A DNA stretch of 64,000 bases from Tachypleus tridentatus (lineage: Eukaryota; Arthropoda; Merostomata; Xiphosura; Limulidae): positions 42,402,348 through 42,466,347 of the forward strand of contig NC_134825.1 of assembly GCF_004210375.1 (NCBI RefSeq), read 5' to 3'. The stretch's first letter is position 1. Every line of letters begins with the position of its first letter. Made by a program: the position numbers and the translations under genes. Shown in pieces: positions 21,200 to 33,400 of this stretch. The notes under the pieces are model-generated. The model searched no databases and was not told where the DNA came from. It saw only the letters and a program-made list of their open reading frames with translations.

Positions 21200-23020
21200 T
21201 AAAAGACAGCTTGTCTTTCAACTTGAACAGTAGGAAATCAAAATACATTTTATTTTTAAGTCGAGCTTTAAAGAAATGTACAAATGTTTACAAACACCAC
21301 ATATCAAAACCTTGATACGTGCAGAATATACCACAAGTTTTGCAAAACACGTACAGAAACGGAAGAGCTAGCGCTGATATGAACTTGAACTCGGTAAATG
21401 TCCAATTAAAGCCACCAGTCGTTTCTCTTGAGCCAATAAAAAACAACCCAACAACTATCTCCAACAAACTACATACCAAAGCCCACAAATCCTGTACATT
21501 AGGATACTGGAAAAACAAATGAACTTATAGTTTCTCGAGTACGACTACAGAAGGAACATAACCCTGTCGGATGTCTAAACACGTGAACTAATTTAACATG
21601 TAGCTATCCCATGATGCCAAAGAAGTCAGTCTAAGTTACAATTTCAATAACCAACAAAAGAATCAAAATAGCCCTTCCAAAGAGACGGCCAATCAGTACA
21701 GATACAATGTCTTTACAAAACTGATGTTGCACGTGAGGATAAAAATTATTCTATAATCCACAAAATATCCTTCTCAAAATAAAGACCCTGAAAGAAACTA
21801 AAATTCAAACCATTACTGTGTGTAAGGTACATAAACTCACGTAAGATAACACATACCTGAAGGTAATTTAGACGTAAGTAAATATATCCAACCTGAGACT
21901 AACGCTGAGTAAAGTTAATGGAAACGTTTAGTAACAAACTCTTTAGGTAGCTCACTATTGTTAGAAGAAACCAACTCAGGAGCAGCCGATTTCCGGAGAA
22001 AACGAGGTATACCCTCATAATGTAAATGATGAAGTCGGTGATTCCCGCAGCACATAACACGGTAAAATAAAACGTTTGTCCACAGCTATTGACAAGATTA
22101 GGATTTAGAAACAAAGGGTGTTCCCACTAAAGCAATAACCATCAACACCCTACCCCTGAAAGATAACCCTATATGACACCAGGTTGTTAAAACATGTGTG
22201 ACACATCAACAAATACCATGGTAATTTATACGATACATCGCATCACTATCAGGATAAAACTGGATACCAAGAACTTTTAATGGTTGGGAGGATACTGCAT
22301 GGTTGGGAGGATACTGCAATCCCTTCTAAAGCGTTTACTCCTCAAGAGACCCAATTTCCTAGCCACAGCCCTTTACTTTTACCGTAGTTAACCAGACTAT
22401 CCGACATAAGTTGACAAATTTGTCTGAAGTTATAAAAGTGACATTACTGAACGTCAAAGTTGTATTTTTAGCTTGTTGATACAGCAGACTAGCATCTGAC
22501 GAAAATGGTAAACCAGAAATACCATAATGCTGAATAATTACATTATGGAAAGGTTCCACACAAATAATGTGTAACAAAGCCGACAGAGGACACCCCTGGC
22601 AGAGACCTTGAGTAATAGTGATAGAGTAAGTAAAATGTCCATTGTATTTTACAATACTAGAAACCCAAGAATAACACATAGTGATTCACTTGAGGAAGTT
22701 ATATCCAAACCAACATCGCTTAATCAACAACAACAAGTAACTATGTTCAACATGATCAAAAACCCCTCAATTGATCAACCTTGACAGAATATCTTCCGTT
22801 GTGTTCGTTCGAGATAGTTCATCTACAACTTCAAAATGAGAGGTACTACAACTACATTCTTACCCGGAATACACCCAGACTGGTCTTGGCAAGTAAATTA
22901 AGTACATCATGCTCCATACTATCAAGTAAGATACATCATAAGAAAACTCCCTGTAAAATACACACAAAATCCTTAACTAAGAAAGGCATAAAACACCCGT
23001 AAAATTCTATTGTGGATCCA
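21200..23020 (-). pseudogene. Non-LTR retrotransposon reverse transcriptase remnant (L1/Tx1-like)
   Basis: Reading on the minus strand with frameshifts, order and spacing match a LINE RT. FDHVEHSYLLLL and MCYSWVSSIVKYNGHFT come first. The RT hallmark QGCPLSALLHIICVEPF (about 22560-22610) follows, then GISGLPF and a ruined catalytic box (SSDAS where YADD is expected). KVLGIQFYPDSDAM and LSFRGRV follow at about 22150-22280. A C-terminal cysteine/histidine region reads LCSFCSRTRET, then MFFQYPNVQDLW, near 21480-21600. Many stops and frame changes make it non-functional. The clade assignment is a family-level judgement. Confidence 0.85.
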
Positions 23021-23032
23021 TTTTCCCCTGGG

Positions 23033-23212
23033 GTCCGGCATGGCCGTGTGGGTTAAGGTCAATCCCGTTATTCGTTGGTAAAAGAGTAGCCCAAGAGTTA
23101 GCGTTGGATGATGATGATTAGCTCCCTTCCCTCTAGTCTTACATCGCTAAACTGAGAACGGCTAGCGAAGACAGCCCTTGTGTAGCTTTGCCCGAAATTA
23201 AAAGAACAAAAC
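23033..23212 (+). mobile_element. Family A SINE with internal deletion, inside the LINE
   Basis: Starts ggtccggcatggccgtgtg and jumps at ggttaag to gtcaatcccgttattcg, losing about 90 bases of head and linker. The rest is normal to gcccgaaattaaaagaac. It splits the LINE remnant, so it is younger than the LINE. Confidence 0.85.
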
Positions 23213-23470
23213 AATCAACAATCTTCCCCTGGAAATGTGTTTCCTTTAAGATGTTGCAAAAGTTTTACTAACTTCATCATCACTGATGTCAGCTTCACAC
23301 ACAAGACAATCAAAGACCTCAATACTATACCCTCTGTCCTTTCTCCACCTAATTTCTCCACATCATAGAACTTTTGATGTAACCAAAAAGGACAGGATGA
23401 AATCAAAGTATGATCACGTTCTATAGCCCTCTTCAAATACGTTCTACGTATGTCATTAGCGAGAGCCATG
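23213..23470 (-). pseudogene. Probable upstream piece of the same LINE ORF2
   Basis: An 84-codon minus frame begins MALANDIRRTYLKRAIE and later has GGERTEGIVLRS and GNTFPGEDC. Its place just 5' of the RT fragment and its general character fit the region between endonuclease and RT of a Tx1-like ORF2. Similarity is by eye and weaker than for the RT itself. Confidence 0.5.
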
Positions 23471-24039
23471 AACTAGAATAAGTTAAATATCCTGAAGAAA
23501 ATACGGTTGACATTAACTTAAAAAAAATCACTACTTCTAAAGATATTACGTTATACAATAGAAATTTCATCCCTGAAATGATAAGTTTATAATTATTTAT
23601 ATTCTTATACTCGAAAATCCACACTGCTAAGAGTACTCTACGTCTTATCTGTTATTGGGAAGAGGGCGGTTATTTTAATAACGCTTATAATAATCATCTT
23701 CAAAGAACAGCGACAAAAAACCACGAAATAGAAATAATATCCACTTTCTATTCAATTACTATAATCTTCGGAAACTTGGAAACTGTCTGACATTGCGCAT
23801 GGGCTATTTTAGTTAAAATTTTTACGAGAGGTAAAAAACCTAAAACAGTGGATATTTTCACTCCTTTATAAAGTTTTGACTTTTAATTTAAAGACACAGG
23901 TACTGAATCAGTTAAATAAGTCAATTATTACCTTCTACGAAGCAGTGTATGTTTAGCATCTAATGAAATCATTAGAGGTTTAAAGACAAAAGAATTAACG
24001 AAAGGAAACATTTCTGAACAGTGTTCTTTATACAGTTTT
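23471..24039. other. No gene recognised
   Basis: AT-rich. It may include further decayed LINE sequence, but I cannot support that. Confidence 0.4.
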
Positions 24040-24318
24040 TGTTTGTTGTGTTTTTTTAATTTCGCGCAAAGTTACCCAAGGACTACGTGCTCTAGCCGTC
24101 CCTAATTTAGCACCGTAAGACTAGAGAGAAGGGAGCTACTCATCACCACCCACCGCCAACTTTTGGGCTACTCTTTTATCAACTAATAGTGGGATTGACC
24201 ATCATATTATAATGCCCCACGGCTGAAAGGGCGAGCATGATTGGTGTGCCGGGAATTCGAACCCGCGACCCTCAGATTACGAGTTGAGTTTCTTAACCAC
24301 TTAGCCATACTGAGCCGT
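24040..24318 (-). mobile_element. Family A SINE
   Basis: Reverse full-length copy; the head ends acggctcagtatggctaagt at 24318. The B box (gggttcgaattcc) is intact. The frame at 24241-24495 starts in it and is not a gene. Confidence 0.88.
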
Positions 24319-24596
24319 TTTATTTACGAGTACCCTCAGCTGGTATTACCTAAATCCTATTGGTTCACCAAACATAAGGTCCCCAGCGATACAGTGGAAA
24401 GTCTGTGGATTTGTACCTTTAGCACCTTGGTGTCAGTATCCGTGGTTTGCAGAGTATTTGTAGGTTTGCGCGTAATAAGAAACAACAACCGTTAGGTTAG
24501 AGTTGTAGCGCCACCTATTGGTATTTTTAGACTAAAATTAGGACAAAGTGTGTAACTCAACCTTAATATTCCTTTTATTGTCAACCTCCGTACCAC

Positions 24597-24765
24597 CAAG
24601 CATGCTCGCGTTTTCATTTGTGGGGGTGTAATAACAGTTCATTGGTAAAAGGGTAACCCAAGAGTTGGCGGTAGGTAATGATGACTAGCTGCTTTCCCTC
24701 TAGTATGCCACTGCTAAATTATGAATGGTTTTTGCAGATAGCTTTGAGCAAAATTTAAACCCAGC
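24597..24765 (+). mobile_element. Family A SINE, 5'-truncated and decayed
   Basis: Retains aagcatgctcgcgttttca, gggtaacccaagagttggcg and gatgactagctgctttccct; the head is lost. Confidence 0.75.
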
Positions 24766-25271
24766 CAATTAAAGAAAAAGTTAGAATCCGTTTCTCAAAA
24801 ACAGTGAAACTGTATCTTAAAAGCAGTAAAAAATACTTAGTACGTATAGTGTGCTGTCTCTAGAGACCAAACCTCAATACTGTTGAGTTTGTGTTAGAAA
24901 ATCTTAATTGGGGGAAAAAAAAATCAAACGTAGCCGAAATTAAAGGCGGAACTTTGAGCGGTATATCAGGATGGTTAAAATTAATGTACCATTTGGTGTT
25001 ATCAAAACTTTGAAGAAAGAGTTATTTATCGGTTTTGGTTGGTGATTTTTGTTACGCGTTCACTAAGAATATTAAAGAAGAAAATTCTAAATTTGTTTTA
25101 TAGACACGTTTGGTTTATCGTCACGAAGTTCTGAAATATTAAAAGAAATTCAAAATGTTTTGTATGTAAAACCTCAATAACTAATGATTTATACACAGTA
25201 GTGTTTTGTTTTACTATAGTTCTGGCCTACACATATTTTGTATTTCACTGATGTAACTTATTTCTTCTATA
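24766..25271. other. No gene recognised
   Basis: AT-rich spacer. Confidence 0.45.
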
Positions 25272-25445
25272 TGCGTCCGGCAAGACCAGGAGGTTATGGC
25301 GCTCGACAAGTAATCTGAAGGTAGAGGGTTCGAATCCCCGTCACACCAAACACGCTCGCCATTTCAACCATGGGGACGATAAGATGTAGGTCAAAGTTGG
25401 CAAAAAAGTAGCTAAAGAGTTGGCGGTGGGTGGTGGTGACTAGAT
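25272..25445 (+). mobile_element. Family A SINE, 3'-truncated
   Basis: The head (gcgtccggcaagaccaggag; B box ggttcgaatcc) and centre are present to gtgactagatactga. The conserved aattagggacggct block and tail are missing, which is unusual because SINEs normally lose the 5' end. Confidence 0.75.
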
Positions 25446-25559
25446 ACTGACTAATGTGAGTTAATCTCAAATTATATAACTTGACAAATGAGCTAAAATC
25501 GAATAAAATATTTTCAATAATATCCTGACTTTTAGAATGTTGAAAGATGAAATGGATTA

Positions 25560-25672
25560 GCTTGTTTGATTTTATCATAAAGCTACTCAGTAGGCTGTCT
25601 GAGCTCTATCTACAAAGCAGGGAATCGAACTCTAGAGTTGTAAGTGTGTAAACTTATCGCTGAACTATAGGG
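25560..25672 (-). mobile_element. Decayed family B SINE
   Basis: Contains cataaagctactcagtaggc, ctgtctgagctctatctac, gaatcgaactctag and gttgtaagtgtgtaaactta. Confidence 0.6.
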
Positions 25673-26454
25673 AAGAAATGAGGTGGAAATTCAAATAAAG
25701 TAGCTGGTCAGAGTATATATGATATTCTAGGAAACAGTTTAGAAATAAAGCTTCTTTTCAGTTGTATAAATTAAAGTCTAAAATAATAAAAATGCTCAGC
25801 ATGTTAACGTCTAGTTCGATAATATAAAACAGAACAGTGTTTAATGCAAGCTGAATGGCAAAGTGTTCTAATCGAAGTAACTACTTGAATGACTAAATCT
25901 CCTGATAAACGTTTAAAGTCACCTGAGTAATAGTGTTATTTTATTTCTTTTAGAACAAAACCATATTAGACTATCTGCTTTAACCACTGCGAGAAAATGA
26001 ATGCTGGATTTTAACTTTGTAAATTCGTAGACTTACCACAGGGAATGTCATGATCTGATATAAGAAAATATATAACAGGTTAAAGGGACTATTAAAACAA
26101 TAAAAGCCTCATTGGTCATTCTGGCATAATTTCAGGGACATTTTTGTTCTTGTTGTAACGTTTGAGTCTTAATGTAAATAATGTTATGGAATTCATGAAA
26201 AGAGAGTGAGAACTTAACAACTCACTCATTTGATTTTGAATAGAAATGATGAATTTTGTGTTAAGTTTAGTTTTGTTAATTTTGTATTTAAAAACGTTTT
26301 AGGTAAGACATACACGTCATGTACGTCTGACTCTCTTTAACTGAATAAATAAACAACTATATACTCCACGCATTCGCATTTTAACCACACACTTCAATTT
26401 TCAACTGATGTGAATAATTATTTCGCTCAAACCTGGTGACACCTGGTTTCTACA
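25673..26454. other. No gene; small SINE scrap
   Basis: AT-rich. At about 26010-26050 the text ttaactttgtaaattcgtag and acttaccac matches the head of a family C SINE on the minus strand; a similar scrap lies near 37200-37235. Confidence 0.4.
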
Positions 26455-27242
26455 TTGTTACGGATTCCCTGATAAAGTAATTATCAGTCAACATATGATT
26501 AAAATGTTTTCCTCTACAACAAAAATTTACTCCTATACAACAATTATAATTTATTATTTTTAATAATATAAATTTTCATTGTGAACAAACTGTATAGTCT
26601 GACACCACGGGCGTAATGTAATATATTGCAATGAATATTTGTTTAGGGAATATTAATAATAAAAGGACACATTTTGACATCTTCAATACCCTTATATTAT
26701 TATGATTTTTGTGATAATTATTTATTCTTATTTTCCATGAATATTCTATATTAATGTAATCCAGGTTTAACATTGTTGCTCTTTATTTGTTTGAAATTAA
26801 ACATAAAGCTACACAATTGGTTATCAGGGCTCTGCCCACTACGGGTATCGAAAGCCGGTTTCTAGCTGTTTGAGTCCATAGACATACCACTGAGTCACTG
26901 GGGAGCGTTGCTTTTGTAATTTTATTGTTTTTCGCTATCTTCTTAGTGGTTTTTCAAGTAAGCAAGGAATGAATATTTTAGTTTTGTTTTTGTAACAACA
27001 ATGCAGGGAATTATGATAATTAAAAACGAATTCATTTTCCCCTGTTGCTCAACGATAACTTTGATGGTTTGCAACGCTGAAAAAAAAAAAAGAAAAGAGA
27101 GAGAGTCGGGGTTTGACGCTTCTGGTGAGCAAGGCACAGATAACCCATTGCTTAATTTCGAGTTTAATAACTAACAAACAAAAAGTTAAAATAGATCAGA
27201 TAACCTTTGTTAAATTAAAACAGAATAACATTATGTCATTCA
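26455..27242. repeat. Right arm of the inverted duplication
   Basis: Reverse-complement partner of 1-793. The arms are about 790 bp with a 25.7-kb spacer between them that contains the neuropeptide gene. Differences include small indels and scattered substitutions, so the duplication is old. The outer end cannot be compared beyond 27242 because the left arm runs off the window. Confidence 0.85.
26795..26905 (-). mobile_element. Family B SINE in the right arm
   Basis: Contains ttggttatcagggctctgcc and cactacgggtatcgaaagcc. It is the counterpart of the copy at 340-465. Confidence 0.72.
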
Positions 27243-27257
27243 GACTTTCTTATACTG

Positions 27258-27528
27258 TTTGTTTGTTTCTGAGTTTCGTGCAAAGCTACACGAGGGCTAT
27301 CTCTGCTAGCCGTCCCTAATTTAGCAGTGTAAGGCTAGAGGAAAACCAGTTGGTCACCATCCACCGCCAACTTTTGGGCTACTCTTTTACTAACGAATAG
27401 TGGGACTGATCGTCACATTTTAACGCCCCCACAGCTGAAAGGGCGAGCATGTGTGGTGTGATGGGGATTCGAACCCGTGACCTTCGGATTACGAGTCGAG
27501 TGTTTTAACCATCTGGTGATGTCGGGCC
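27258..27528 (-). mobile_element. Family A SINE with target duplication
   Basis: Full-length reverse copy flanked by tttcttatactg (27246-27257) and tttcttatattg (27529-27540). It inserted at the edge of the inverted-duplication arm. Confidence 0.9.
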
Positions 27529-27540
27529 TTTCTTATATTG

Positions 27541-28837
27541 CAAATGGCATTTAGACACAACCTTACATTTAGAATCCTTCTAGTTTTAGGCTAAACTAAT
27601 TCAAATAAATTATAGTCAAAGATAAAATGCGCAATAGATTGAGAGTGTTTGTAATTTGTTACCTGCAATCCAAACCATCTCTACTCTTGTAATAATTATT
27701 TACAATCGTCTTATATGTAATATATTACACAACAGTTGACAGTTCTGAGTTATCATAGTATTTCATTTAATTGTTTCCTTTACTTGAATAATTATTAAAC
27801 ATTTCCTCAATATCATATATATATAAACACACACATAAAAGATGTTTTTGGATGAGGTTTTATACTTACGAAAATGTTGATGAAAAGTCAACATACTTAG
27901 ACAATAAGTCTTAGATACCACTCATAATTTGCTATTTTGCTAAAACGTGCCACTCTTTAGTTGTTAAGTGATAACAATGCAAGCTTATAGTGCTAAATTT
28001 GGGCTTTGATACAACCAATGGGGGCACAGTACAAATAGTCCATTTGATAGTTTTGTGTTCAACCATAAACAAACGCTCGAAATATTAAGCTTAATCAACT
28101 TGTTACGCCATCTGTGGAAATAAAATAACAACTAACTCCAATTTATTATACTAAGGAAATCATAAAATTTCAAATTTAGAATAGCTTTATCTTTCTTTCT
28201 TAAATAATTTACACAATTTTAGAATTGTGTATAAGAACGTTGAATATCTTGTCTTTCATATCCTGGTTATTATTGCCATTTCTAATAAGTAAGGTTATAG
28301 ACATGTTTTAAAGTTTTCCATCTTCCTCTGGCCCTCTTCACGCCAAACTAAGATTCTGAGTAGCAACTCAGCACTACACAATATTAAAAGCTATAAGAAT
28401 GGAAAAATGCAGTACTTATAAGGCTTAGATAGGTTACATAATTTTGTACAGTTACATTAAACATGTTTAGTTTCAGCATGTTTCTCATTCGGTCTAAACA
28501 TGCAAACAAAAAATAAGCCGAAATTAAACACTAAAATTGTAATTCATTATTTCGCCTCTAAGAATTGTTTAATGTACAAGAAATGAGAATACCTTACGTT
28601 AAAATAATAATTAAAACAAGTTAACTGCGAAACACGCGAAAAATATAAATAGATTATAATAAATATTTCTTATTTTTTGTGTATAATAATAATGTTGTTT
28701 AAAATCGTTAGCACATATTAACAAAAGTTAGCACATATTAAATTAACTAAAGTTAATTTAATTTAGGTTAAATGTAAAAAATAGTCACTAAAATATGTAT
28801 TTAAACAGATTGTAAATAGTTCTCTGTAGGTATGTAT
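27541..28837. other. No gene; faint SINE trace
   Basis: AT-rich. Around 27980-28075, caatgggggcacagtacaaa and gatagttttgtgttcaac look like a decayed plus-strand family B copy. Nothing else recognised. Confidence 0.4.
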
Positions 28838-28950
28838 GTTTAGAATTAAGCACAAATCTACACAATGGATTCTTTGTGCTCTGCCCATGAAGGGTATCAA
28901 ACTCGATTTTTAGCGGTGTGAGTCAACAGATGTGCCACTAGGGGACATTC
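28838..28950 (-). mobile_element. Family B SINE
   Basis: Contains aagcacaaatctacacaatg, gtgctctgcccatgaagggt, atcaaactcgatttttagcg and atgtgccactagggga. Confidence 0.72.
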
Positions 28951-28984
28951 TCTGAAGATCAATCAAACAGCACTATTTGACTTT

Positions 28985-29070
28985 GTTGAAAAATGCCGAG
29001 CAGAAAAACGTTTACAGCGCTAAAAAACAGGTTTCGATGCCCGTGGAGAAAACAACACTGATAACTCATT
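28985..29070 (+). mobile_element. Family B SINE fragment
   Basis: ttacagcgctaaaaaacagg, tttcgatgcccgtggag and ctgataactcattg are a family B body. It is cut by the family A element that begins at 29074, suggesting insertion of A into B. Confidence 0.6.
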
Positions 29071-29073
29071 GCG

Positions 29074-29350
29074 GGACCCGGCATGGCCAGGTGGGTTAAG
29101 GCGTTCGACTCGTAATCTGAGGGTCGCGAGTTCGAATCCCGGTAACACCAAACATTCCTCGCTCTTTCAGCCGTGAGGGCGTTATAATGTGATGTTAAAT
29201 CCCACTATTCGTTGGTAAAAGAGTAGCCCAAGAGTTGGTGGTGGGTGGTGATGACTAGTTCCTTTCTCTCTAGTCTTACGATGCTAAATTAGGGACGGCT
29301 AGCGCACATAGCTCTTGAGTAGCTTTGTGCAAAATTCAAAAACAAACAAA
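29074..29350 (+). mobile_element. Family A SINE (full length)
   Basis: Well preserved from ggacccggcatggccaggtg to an aaacaaacaaac tail, with B box gagttcgaatcc. Confidence 0.88.
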
Positions 29351-29897
29351 CACATTATTAATTTATATGTAAGAGCTCATCTAATAACTTTATACCTCTT
29401 CTTAAGCAGAAATGTGATGATATTTGATCAATAAATTCACTCTTGTCAAAGCCATTAAAAGGTTTTACTTCATCGATAAACACGTTATTTCGTTAACTAC
29501 AAAATGTAACTTGCATGAGTACGACGACTACAACATGCTTTCAGACCTGTAAATTTCTTGGAGCCACAAGTAATTTACTTTACGTTGAAAGTTTTATTAA
29601 CGTACAGCATCAATAAATATTCAAATTTACTTCTAATCTTTATGCAATTTTTTCAGTTATATTTCTTAATTTTATGAACAGCCTTCGCCTTATTCTGAAG
29701 CTCATGAACATCGAGAAATATGTAAAGGCACGGTATTAAAGTTTAATAGTTATCTAAATAAATACATTATTTTATAAACTCTGCTAAGGCTGGAAATAAA
29801 AAAGACAAATACTAAACAAATAATGTAGCAGGGTAGAGATAATTGTTAAAAAATCAAACATTAAGTATCCACGCTGTTTCTTCAAATCATAAAGTTC
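29351..29897. other. No gene recognised
   Basis: AT-rich spacer. Confidence 0.45.
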
Positions 29898-30172
29898 GTT
29901 TGTCTTTTGAATTTCGTGCAAAGCTACAGAAGGGCTGCCTGCGCTAGCCATTCCTAATTTAGCAGTGTAAGACTAGAGGGAAATCAGCTAATCATCACCA
30001 CCCTCCGCCAACTCTTGAGCTATTCTTTCACCAACGAGTAGTGAGATTGACCGTCATATTATAACTCCTCCACCGCTAAAAGGTCGAACATGTTTGGTGT
30101 GATGGGGATTCAAACCCGCCACCCTCAGATTACGAGTCGATTCCCCTAACCATCAGTCATGCTGGGTCCATC
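29898..30172 (-). mobile_element. Family A SINE
   Basis: Reverse copy; the head at 30172 reads ggacccagcatgactgatgg, then gggattcaaacccgccacc in plus orientation. Confidence 0.85.
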
Positions 30173-30198
30173 TAAAGTTAAAAGTTAAAATTGATACT

Positions 30199-30310
30199 TG
30201 AATAGCATTCCATGTTGTGTAAACAGATTGTGTCTTATTATTTTTTAAAACATCTACATTACTCTGAATAGCATTCCATGTTGTGTAAACAGATTGTGTC
30301 TTATTATTTC
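30199..30310. repeat. 44-bp direct repeat, 67-bp period
   Basis: The block from tgaatagcattccatgttgt through gtgtcttattattt occurs at about 30199-30243 and again at about 30265-30309 with no visible mismatch. This points to a recent local duplication. Confidence 0.88.
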
Positions 30311-30319
30311 ATTAAGTTG

Positions 30320-30445
30320 TTTATTTGTTTGAAGTCAAGAACATGCTGCAACAACGGGCAATCTGTGCTCTGCCCACTATGGGTATCGAAACTCTGTTTT
30401 TAGCGTTACATGTCCGCAGACATGCCGCTGTTCTACTTGGGAGCA
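30320..30445 (-). mobile_element. Family B SINE
   Basis: Contains gcaacaacgggcaatctgtg, ctctgcccactatgggtatc and atgtccgcagacatgccgct. Confidence 0.72.
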
Positions 30446-33400
30446 TTTGTTAAGAACAATGTCCTTTTTACATCCAGTAATTTTCAAATATTATATGATC
30501 AAGTTATCTTAAGAAAATAATATTTTCTCTCAACGGTTTCCATCTGGTGTGTGAAGAATGAAATGAAATGAAATAAAGTGTTGTTCAGGGAAATTAAATT
30601 CAAAGTTTGCTCACCGATGAGAATTTTTTACTTACTGACCTTAAAAGAGTTAACACATTAGATAAAATCAGTAATATATGTGAATTAAACATGTTAATTC
30701 ATGATACATTAACATTTACATTAAACATGATATTCATGACGGTGATTATATTTTACCTCATGACGGTTTAATTTTTAAAATAATTTTAGTAAATATTATA
30801 ATATTTCATTGCCTAAAATTCTAACCTAGCGTGTTTAGCATAGTTTTACTAGATTATTACATAAACATTGCATTAATATTTTCAAGAATGACTGTATAAA
30901 CATAATTATCATTTGTTAAGCGGTTAAAGGAAGAAATATAACACATAACTGCCCAGTGTTAGTTATATATCTTTTATTTTTGTGATAAAATTAGCTGAAA
31001 TGAATCAAACAATTACATAAGCAGTCAGAGATCACGCAGCTTGGATAGATGAACGTTCTCATGGTTACGAAACCTATAAGAAAAGCATGTTAACAAAATG
31101 TTCCATGGCAAACAAATAACATTATTCATTAAATATTGAAAAAGGCTTTTCACTGCACCTTAGTCGTAATAACCAAGGACAACAATACCCATGTAAACAC
31201 CCAAAACATAATATTCGTTATTTTTACAATAGAGTTAGAGAATAAACAAAATTTACTCTTCAGATAAAAAAAAATTATTTTGACCTTGAGGCTTCATCAG
31301 GGTTTTCTAGTAATAGCCTTCATGAAGCCTCGTTATTATTATTATATAGAGAGTAAATGATTATTTTTTTCCTATCTTTATTCTTAAAATGTTTAAATAT
31401 CTGCGCAACAATTTTGAATAACAACAAAATATTTGTTACCTCTTTAAAAACTTAATACATTAACATTTTACAAATAATGTAACCAAATTATGTCACCGCA
31501 AGAAATATTGGTCAAATTTTTTTCTTCTACATTAATAGTATTAAATAAAATTTAAAAAAAGGTTTAAAATATTTTATATTAGAAAACAAACTCAGTGTTC
31601 AAACTGTGTAGTAATCATTGAGAAATTCACAAATGTTTAATTCGGTTAATGGTCGTGGGTGGTTAAGTTTCTTCACCATGTTCGCAATATATATTTTATA
31701 TATTTAATTATATTATATATATATATATTAATATACAAATAATAAAACAATTTACAATAACAGTTATTACAAATGATGATTTATGTACAAGAGTTTTACA
31801 AACTTAAAAACAATATCGAGTCTTTTTTCTGATCAGGAACTTCCTTGATATTTTATCGAAGGTTCACGTGAACGAGTTACTTTCGAGTTGATTTAGATAA
31901 AATTCACTTAATCGGGAGATAGCTAGCTCTGAGTTATTCTAATTTCACCGGCCACTCGCTGAGTTATTCCACCATTGAAGTTTTATAATGTTTTAATAAA
32001 AATACTAATGGTCGATGTAAATCCACTGAAGTTAAATGGTTTGTTATGTTTGAAATTCATAAACGTTCCTGGTGAAATATATGAAGTTTACACATTAAAA
32101 AGCATTAATCACAGTTATAGCTTCCGAGATGTATAACACTCCAACTACAGCAAGCTAATAATATGTACTGTCTCTTGGCGCGTCGCGTTGGTTACGTTTA
32201 ATAGATGTGAGGAGTGTTTCTGGAAACTTCAGTTTACCCAACGATATGAATAAGACATAAGACATCGTTGTTTAGTATAACGGATTTAATGTTATACTTT
32301 TACTTTGATATCAATGTTTGTTACAATTTAATATATGTTTACAAATGTATGTAACTTATATTGTTAAATGTCTACTACGCAAGTCCCATCTGTTTTCTAA
32401 ATTTTAGAAGATTTTCTAGTTTAATAATAAAAAATATATGTTTTATGTTGATGCATACTGACCTTTTTTAAACGTCTCCTTAAAGTTTATAAATCAACAC
32501 GCGTAGTGACAGTTTAATAATATTGTTGGTCTACTACAGCCAAAATACTATATGCTTCGGAAGCAATAATTGTGACAAACGCTTATTAATCGGGAAACAA
32601 CAGAAACATTTTGACCAGAAACATTTATAGATTCTGAACGTTAGAAACTTCATTGAATGAACTTTGGACTAAGTATTTCTACTAGGACATTAGATATTTT
32701 CGTCGAAAAAAAAAACTCACGTTTGAAGAATAGGGCTTGCTAGCATTTCCTTCAAGTGAAATGTATCAACATAAAATTAATTTGCTCCTCGTGAACCGCC
32801 GACAAAATATTCAGTTCCAGACTAGATTGAAGGCTTGATTTGTTTGTAACTTTGTAAAACTTTTGTATATAAATTATCGAATGTAATAACCGTTATTATA
32901 AACTGTATTGTTGTTTGTATATTAAAATATATTTGTATTAAGAAAGAAAATTGTGTGTATCAATCTTGTTGGCAAATGTCGTGAATTTAATACATATTGT
33001 CATCTAATTAACTTTTAAATTCAAATTCAAACTTCTGGCTAGTTGAAATCGTAATACGTAGTAAGACGGGGATTTGTTCAAGATTCATTATAATACATAA
33101 CGTACTTCATACCAACATTGTCATATTGTTATTAAACCTCCAAATTTGAGTAGACCAGTTAGCCACATACACACACTGATATTTATAAAATAAAGCAAAA
33201 GTACCACCCGACCACACATTCAACATTCCATGAAGTCCTATTTCGGTTTATAAATTATGAACACCTATAGACGTTTCTGTTAGATTCAGCTGCAGAATCA
33301 TCCGTTAATTATCTGTATTAGGGTTCGTCACAAACATTCACTACTTTAACTCAATAAGCTTAGAATGTATTTCGTTTAACTAAAACCAGTCTAGATGGTT

